15,206 bases of DNA from contig JAAFGW010000036.1 in NCBI GenBank assembly GCA_010365175.1, forward strand, positions 1 through 15,206, in the 5' to 3' direction. The stretch comes from Sulfuriferula multivorans (lineage in GTDB: Bacteria; Pseudomonadota; Gammaproteobacteria; Burkholderiales; Thiobacillaceae). Under the pieces are notes generated by a model that was not told where the DNA came from, did not search any database, and saw only the letters and a program-made list of their open reading frames with translations. Below are positions 13,298 to 15,206 of the stretch, in pieces; the first letter of the stretch is position 1; each line of letters opens with the position of its first letter. A program made the translations under genes and the position numbers.

Positions 13298-13436
13298 AAT
13301 CCGAAAATTCTGTGATATCAATACGCCATCTGTTGGATTCAAGCTTTAAATTGCACTACCTCTGGTAAGCCTTTTTCCTTGAAATTCGATTGATAGAGCA
13401 TGTCGCTCAATTTTTTAGATAGATAGGAAAAGCAAG

Positions 13437-13643
13437 ATGGAAACGGGTATTGTAAAGTGGTTTAACGATGCAAAAGGTTTTGGTTTTATTACTCCGGATA
13501 ACGGTGGTGAAGACCTCTTCGCACATTTCTCCGCAATCAACTCCAGTGGCTTCAAGTCCCTGCAGGAAAACCAGAAAGTCAGCTTTGAAGTGACTACTGG
13601 CCCCAAGGGCAAGCAAGCTTCAAACATCCAAATCGTTTCGTAA
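13437..13643 (+). CDS. cspA: Cold-shock protein, CspA family
   Basis: A 68-residue single cold-shock domain that binds single-stranded RNA/DNA and melts secondary structure in mRNA. RNP1 is KGFGFI (residues 13-18) and RNP2 is DLFAHF (about 26-31). The opening METGIVKWFNDAKGFG and the closing KGKQASNIQIV are typical, and the length is exactly the family norm. AGGA lies about ten bases before the ATG. The 139-base AT-rich leader (13298-13436) contains no gene; csp genes commonly have long structured leaders that mediate cold induction, but I cannot identify a cold box here. A strong terminator follows at once, so it is a one-gene transcript. Confidence 0.95.
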   Translation: METGIVKWFNDAKGFGFITPDNGGEDLFAHFSAINSSGFKSLQENQKVSFEVTTGPKGKQASNIQIVS

Positions 13644-13660
13644 TTTAAAACGATCAGGAG

Positions 13661-13690
13661 AAAAAACCCCGGTTCGCCGGGGTTTTTTTT
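13661..13690 (+). terminator. Rho-independent terminator of the cold-shock gene
   Basis: A 12-base perfect stem AAAAAACCCCGG / CCGGGGTTTTTT with a TTCG tetraloop, ending in eight T residues, 17 bases after the stop codon. The A-tract on the left side would let it work in both directions. Confidence 0.93.
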
Positions 13691-13757
13691 ATTTGTGCCA
13701 TTTGAAAATTGATACTCTTCGGGTATTTATGCCCTCTGGGTATGCGTGGAGTTCACC

Positions 13758-14303
13758 ATGGCGCTCAAAGCCACAATCTATAAAGCTGAACTGCAAATTG
13801 TCGATATGGATCGGAATTATTATGCCGATCACGCGCCGACGATCGCACGCCACCCCTCCGAAACCGATGAGCGCATGATGGCGCGGGTGTTGGCCTATGC
13901 GCTCAACGCACAAGAAGGAATTGCCTTTACCAAGGGCTTGTTTGATGTCGATGAGCCCGAGGTGTGGGTCAAAAGCCTGACCGACGAGATTACGTTGTGG
14001 ATCGATCTGGGTCAGCCTGACGAGACGCGAATCCGTCGTGCCTGCAGCCGTGCTGAAAAGGTGATCGTGCTGTGTTACACCAGCAGTTGCGAACTGTGGT
14101 GGAAACAGATCGCCAGCAAGCTGACACGTTTGACCAACTTGACTGTATTGCAACTTCCTACCGACACCAGCCAGGCATTGGCCGCATTGGCCGAGCGCAG
14201 CATGCGCTTGCAATGCATGGTGCAGGACGGTGAAATCTGGATCAACAGCGACAAGGCGAGTGTGCCAGTCAAATTGATACCCCTTCTGCCTGTTACAGCC
14301 TGA
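13758..14303 (+). CDS. yaeQ: YaeQ family protein
   Basis: A 181-residue cytosolic protein of the YaeQ family, which has a PD-(D/E)XK nuclease-like fold and whose role is unsettled (early reports of RfaH-independent suppression were not conclusive). The family opening MALKATIYKAELQI and the block DRNYYADHAPTIARHPSETD with ERMMARVLAYAL match closely; the core continues as DEITLWIDLGQPDETRIRRA and KVIVLCYTSS. ATG 13758 has GGAG six bases upstream, preferred to a GTG at 13746. The TGA stop lies inside the left 4-base flank of the second MITE-like element, so insertion occurred exactly at the gene's end without altering the protein. Confidence 0.95.
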   Translation: MALKATIYKAELQIVDMDRNYYADHAPTIARHPSETDERMMARVLAYALNAQEGIAFTKGLFDVDEPEVWVKSLTDEITLWIDLGQPDETRIRRACSRAEKVIVLCYTSSCELWWKQIASKLTRLTNLTVLQLPTDTSQALAALAERSMRLQCMVQDGEIWINSDKASVPVKLIPLLPVTA

Positions 14304-14304
14304 A

Positions 14305-14503
14305 GGGCACCTCTAAAAATCCAGATTTCATACCCGAAAAGGGCATAAATCCCAACTGCTGCGTTGCGGGAAAAATTTTATGTCCCCGGTCTGACCGGAG
14401 ACGGTATCCCTTGCGGGCTTGATGACATATCAAACATATGCGGCGCTGCGAAATTTTCCCCGCGCCTTGCATTTGGGCGAACTCTGAATTTTTAGAGGTG
14501 CCC
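14305..14503. mobile_element. MITE-like palindromic element, copy 2 (199 bp)
   Basis: Its ends GGGCACCTCTAAAAAT and ATTTTTAGAGGTGCCC are perfect inverted repeats. Both outer arms match copy 1 (9409-9549) closely. It differs by an insertion TACCCGAAAAGGGCATAAA in the left arm and by a longer centre holding CCGGTCTGACCGG and bounded by TATGTC...GACATA, a hairpin within the hairpin. TGAA flanks it on both sides (14301-14304 and 14504-14507), a probable 4-base target duplication. It sits between the convergent yaeQ and lipoprotein genes and could act as a bidirectional transcript end. No transposase is encoded. Confidence 0.78.
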
Positions 14504-14509
14504 TGAAAT

Positions 14510-15070
14510 TCATTTTTCGGGCGGGCAGTTCTCGATACACAGCAATTCGACCTTGCGTTGTCCGCCACATCCCACAAAACAACTATCTTCGGCCGGCAGG
14601 CAACCACAATCGGCTTTGCAGCTTGATGCCTGTAACTGCGCACGCACGCTTTCCCGGGTGGGCATTACAGGCTCCAGATAAGGTGGAGGAAGCGTCGGCA
14701 TCATTCTCGTATACCAACCGTAAGGATGACGATAGGGATAGCTGTTCAGCCAATCGAAGCGCATCTGCAGTTCATAGTGACGCAAGGCAGCAGCATATTG
14801 CTCGAGTTCGTTTTCATAGTGTTTCAATGCATCGGTATAGCTCGCCTCCACCTTCGGCTCGATCTCTTTTAGACAAGCTTGGTAACGCGTCTGGCAATGG
14901 GTCTGACATAAGTTCTTTTGCACGTCGCAGTCATGAACGCAGGCCAGGCCTTGCGCATCCGTCGGCGGGATCAAGCGGACATGGTTTTGGTACTGAGGCG
15001 TGGCGCACCCCGTCAGCGCGGCGAACAAGGCCGTAGCGGAAAAGAGGGGTGTCAGAGCAAGTGAGCGCAT
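14510..15070 (-). CDS. Cysteine-rich outer-membrane lipoprotein, unknown function
   Basis: A 186-residue lipoprotein. The signal peptide MRSLALTPLFSATALFAA ends in the lipobox L-T-G-C with the lipidated cysteine at 22. Ala at +2 predicts sorting to the outer membrane. The mature protein has a first cysteine group ACVHDCDVQKNLCQTHC then RYQAC, a central helical stretch (YENELEQYAAALRHYELQM) that may be a coiled coil, a Tyr/Pro-rich linker (YPYRHPYGWY), and a last cluster SSCKADCGCLPAEDSC with two more pairs. The cysteine pattern suggests disulphides or metal/haem-independent binding; no CxxCH haem motif was seen. I recognise no family. It is preceded on the minus strand by the end of another gene. 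Its 3' end stops seven bases from the MITE-like element. Confidence 0.85.
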   Translation of the reverse strand: MRSLALTPLFSATALFAALTGCATPQYQNHVRLIPPTDAQGLACVHDCDVQKNLCQTHCQTRYQACLKEIEPKVEASYTDALKHYENELEQYAAALRHYELQMRFDWLNSYPYRHPYGWYTRMMPTLPPPYLEPVMPTRESVRAQLQASSCKADCGCLPAEDSCFVGCGGQRKVELLCIENCPPEK

Positions 15071-15076
15071 CAGGTT

Positions 15077-15121
15077 ATCCGGAAATCCTATACCTGATCA
15101 AAGCATAGGTGGTTTCCGGAT
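15077..15121. other. Imperfect hairpin between lipoprotein gene and its upstream neighbour
   Basis: ATCCGGAAA (15077-15085) pairs with TTTCCGGAT (15113-15121), and inside it CCTAT pairs with ATAGG. It lies immediately after the stop codon of the partial upstream gene on the minus strand. It may end that transcript or attenuate the lipoprotein gene; no strong T-run follows. Confidence 0.42.
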
Positions 15122-15206
15122 TATTGCGGGCCAAGAAAGCGTGCTTCGAGTTCCTGCAGATTGAGCTCCTGCAAGATCTGCTGCAGCCGATCACGTGCAT
15201 TCTTGC
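15121..15206 (-). CDS. C-terminal 28 residues of an unidentified gene (runs off the window)
   Basis: The minus strand shows an open frame entering from the right edge and ending at TAA (15123 to 15121). The peptide is helical and Gln/Leu/Glu-rich (NARDRLQQILQELNLQELEA, then RFLGPQ). It is too short to name. It is coded on the same strand as the lipoprotein gene, 51 bases upstream of it, so the two may form an operon. Confidence 0.45.
   Translation of the reverse strand, partial: KNARDRLQQILQELNLQELEARFLGPQ

Noticed and set aside
13390..13425. Short GAGC/GCTC hairpin and promoter-like bases in the cold-shock leader
   Set aside because: Stem of only four bases and poor -10/-35 matches; not enough to call a terminator, thermosensor or promoter.
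14293..14643. 116-codon minus-strand frame across the second repeat element
   Set aside because: It translates the palindromic element and the lipoprotein gene's other frame; the similar peptide at copy 1 reflects the DNA repeat, not a gene.
1..15206. CRISPR arrays, tRNA or rRNA genes
   Set aside because: No regularly spaced direct repeats and no recognisable tRNA or rRNA sequence were found on either strand.

Overview
The window reads as chromosomal DNA of a GC-rich Gram-negative bacterium, most probably a betaproteobacterium. This rests on family content (class III formaldehyde dehydrogenase, YaeQ, a TIGR02281-type membrane aspartic protease, a lipoprotein with a lipobox, a HAMP-linked class III cyclase); no rRNA or other phylogenetic marker is present, so the placement is an inference. 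No tRNA, rRNA or CRISPR array was seen.

Layout. (1) 1-1456, minus strand: transaldolase followed by the start of S-(hydroxymethyl)glutathione dehydrogenase, a central-carbon/formaldehyde-handling pair. (2) 1457-3480: a graveyard of mobile DNA that resolves into a decayed integron. An intI gene reading rightwards at 3187 is broken by a frameshift and by the 3' end of a group II intron. To its left lie an attI-like zone and two gene cassettes reading leftwards, with matching RYYYAAC/GTTRRRY core sites. The second attC is cut by an IS110-family transposase tail, followed by a scrap of a REP-associated transposase. (3) 3553-5091: aroC, then a truncated phospholipase-D-family pseudogene. (4) 5182-6906: a membrane-bound class III nucleotidyl cyclase. 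(5) 6952-9311, minus strand: an AT-richer orphan gene, then an MFS transporter with a small exported cysteine-rich protein downstream. (6) 9409-14503: a Lon-family protease, a YbaK-type deacylase, a membrane retropepsin-like protease, a cold-shock protein with a textbook terminator, and yaeQ. (7) 14510-15206, minus strand: the tail of an unidentified gene and a cysteine-rich lipoprotein.

Two copies of one palindromic element (9409-9549 and 14305-14503) sit upstream of the Lon-like gene and between yaeQ and the lipoprotein gene. They share about 16-base terminal inverted repeats (one mismatch in copy 1), and each is flanked by a 4-base direct repeat (TTAA and TGAA), so they look like miniature transposons that moved as units.

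The most unusual parts are the fossil integron with its two orphan cassettes (a zinc-ribbon/HEPN-like protein and a one-pass membrane protein) and the miniature element family. Housekeeping genes around them are ordinary in content.
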